This document shows positions 13,372-14,297 of a DNA stretch of 14,297 bases, piece after piece. The first letter of the stretch is position 1, and the number at the start of each line of letters is the position of its first letter. The notes below the pieces were generated by a model, which saw only the letters and a list, made by a program, of their open reading frames with translations, ran no database searches and had not been told where the DNA came from. The translations under genes were made by a program, and so were the position numbers. Source of the DNA: Bacillota bacterium (lineage in GTDB: Bacteria > Bacillota > Clostridia > Lachnospirales > WQUN01); the NCBI GenBank assembly GCA_009782085.1, contig WQUN01000073.1, forward strand, positions 1 to 14,297, in the 5' to 3' direction.

Positions 13372-14297
13372 ATGATAACGACGGCGGAACTGAGCGAGCT
13401 TTTGGAAATAATCGGCGCGGCCCACAGCGACCCTCACCGCGTGCTCGGTATGCACGAGATCGTCTCGGGCGGCGGGACGGCTTTGGCGGTAAGGGCGCTG
13501 ATCCCCCAGGCTTCCGGCGTCGTTGTCGTCGACGCCGGGGACGTTTCCAAAAAATACGCGATGGAAAAAATACACGGCGACGGTCTTTTCGAGGCCGTCA
13601 TACCCGGCCGGGACAAGTGGTTCATGTACTATTTCGAGGTTAGGGGCCATAACGGCGAGAGGTGGACGGCCTACGACCCGTACAGCTTTTCGCCGGTTAT
13701 TACGGATTACGACAGGTTCCTCTTCGCGAAGGGCAGCCACTACGAGATATACAAAAAGCTCGGCGCGCATCCTATGACCGTCCAAAACGTGGACGGCGTC
13801 CTGTTCGCGGTCTGGGCGCCGAACGCGAGGCGCGTGAGCGTCATCGGCAGCTTCAACAGCTGGGACGGCAGGCGGCACGCCATGCGCCTGCTGGGCGAGT
13901 CCGGGATATGGGAGCTTTTCGTCCCCGGCCTTCGCGACGACGACCGCTATAAATTCGAGATGCGGACAAGCTCCGGCGCGCTGATCGAGAAGTCCGACCC
14001 CTACGGCAATTTCTTCGAGCTGCGGCCGAGCACGTCCTCGCTCGTGTGCGACATCGCGGGCTACGCCTGGGGCGACGGCGAGTGGCTGGAAAACCGCGCG
14101 GCGAACGACCCGCTGGACGGGCCGATGAACATTTACGAGGTGCAGCTGGGCTCCTGGAGGCGTGCCGGCGGGGACTTCGGCAGGTTCCTGAGCTATACGG
14201 AGCTCGCGGCCGAGCTGATCCCGTATGTGAAGGAGATGGGCTATACGCACATCGAGCTCATGCCGGTGGAGGAGTACCCCTTCGACGGCTCGTGGGG
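13372..14297 (+). CDS. glgB: 1,4-alpha-glucan branching enzyme, C-terminus off window
   Basis: It cuts alpha-1,4-glucan chains and rejoins them as alpha-1,6 branches in glycogen. The frame is open from ATG 13372 to the right edge, 308 codons of an expected 630-730. An N-terminal N1-type module (about 1-105, with DPHRVLGMHE at 19-28) precedes a CBM48 domain (about 138-230, VLFAVWAPNARRVSVIGSFN then SWDG). The GH13 barrel begins at about 254 (MNIYEVQLGSW), and HIELMPVEEYPFDGSW is the conserved block near strand 2. The catalytic Asp and Glu lie beyond the edge, so activity cannot be judged. GGAGG (13361-13365) is 6 nt before the ATG. Two N-terminal carbohydrate modules resemble the E. coli form. 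The divergent neighbour is the cupin gene; whether other glg genes follow is not visible. Confidence 0.95.
   Translation, partial: MITTAELSELLEIIGAAHSDPHRVLGMHEIVSGGGTALAVRALIPQASGVVVVDAGDVSKKYAMEKIHGDGLFEAVIPGRDKWFMYYFEVRGHNGERWTAYDPYSFSPVITDYDRFLFAKGSHYEIYKKLGAHPMTVQNVDGVLFAVWAPNARRVSVIGSFNSWDGRRHAMRLLGESGIWELFVPGLRDDDRYKFEMRTSSGALIEKSDPYGNFFELRPSTSSLVCDIAGYAWGDGEWLENRAANDPLDGPMNIYEVQLGSWRRAGGDFGRFLSYTELAAELIPYVKEMGYTHIELMPVEEYPFDGSW

Overview
The window looks like a piece of a GC-rich Clostridia (Bacillota) chromosome. The main reason is gene order: read leftward on the minus strand, rsmB-rlmN-prpC-prkC-rsgA-rpe-thiN is the conserved Firmicutes rRNA-modification / PASTA-kinase / ribosome-assembly operon. 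Purine-rich GGAGG-type ribosome binding sites, occasional TTG starts and short intergenic hairpin repeats fit the same group. The genus cannot be named from the sequence alone.

Layout, left to right. Positions 1-1196 (minus) hold the start and at least 398 codons of a low-complexity Gly/Ala/Gln/Asn-rich repeat protein that runs off the left edge; it is the apparent last gene of the operon. Positions 1229-8915 (minus) hold thiN, rpe, rsgA, prkC, prpC, rlmN and rsmB, with gaps of 35 bp or less or small overlaps. Positions 8916-9353 carry no gene but hold a 26-bp perfect palindrome and two MITE-like inverted repeats. Positions 9354-11612 (minus) are the acetate module pta-ackA with a good promoter at 11672-11700. 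Positions 11701-12155 are a non-coding repeat-rich spacer with an inverted repeat, a six-copy 7-bp tandem repeat, an intrinsic terminator for the next gene, and a long inverted repeat touching that gene's stop codon. Positions 12156-12989 (minus) encode an unusual exported cupin: a signal peptide, then an acidic ADES repeat region, then a standard one-domain cupin. Positions 13372-14297 (plus) are the first 308 codons of glgB, transcribed divergently from a clear sigma-A promoter at 13303-13331 and cut by the right edge.

How the genes work together. RsmB and RlmN methylate ribosomal RNA. PrpC and PrkC are an opposed phosphatase/kinase pair in which the kinase senses cell-wall fragments through PASTA repeats. 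RsgA is a late 30S assembly GTPase and a known type of PrkC substrate. Rpe and ThiN serve the pentose phosphate pathway and thiamine diphosphate supply; transketolase needs both. Pta and AckA make ATP from acetyl-CoA with release of acetate, as expected for a fermenter, and GlgB branches glycogen.

The parts that are not routine are the partial repeat protein behind thiN, the exported ADES-repeat cupin, an in-frame duplication in the RsmB linker, and the cluster of small intergenic repeats. In-frame repeat growth shows up in three separate genes in 14 kb. No transposase, CRISPR array, tRNA or rRNA gene was seen. The first and last genes are both incomplete at the window edges.
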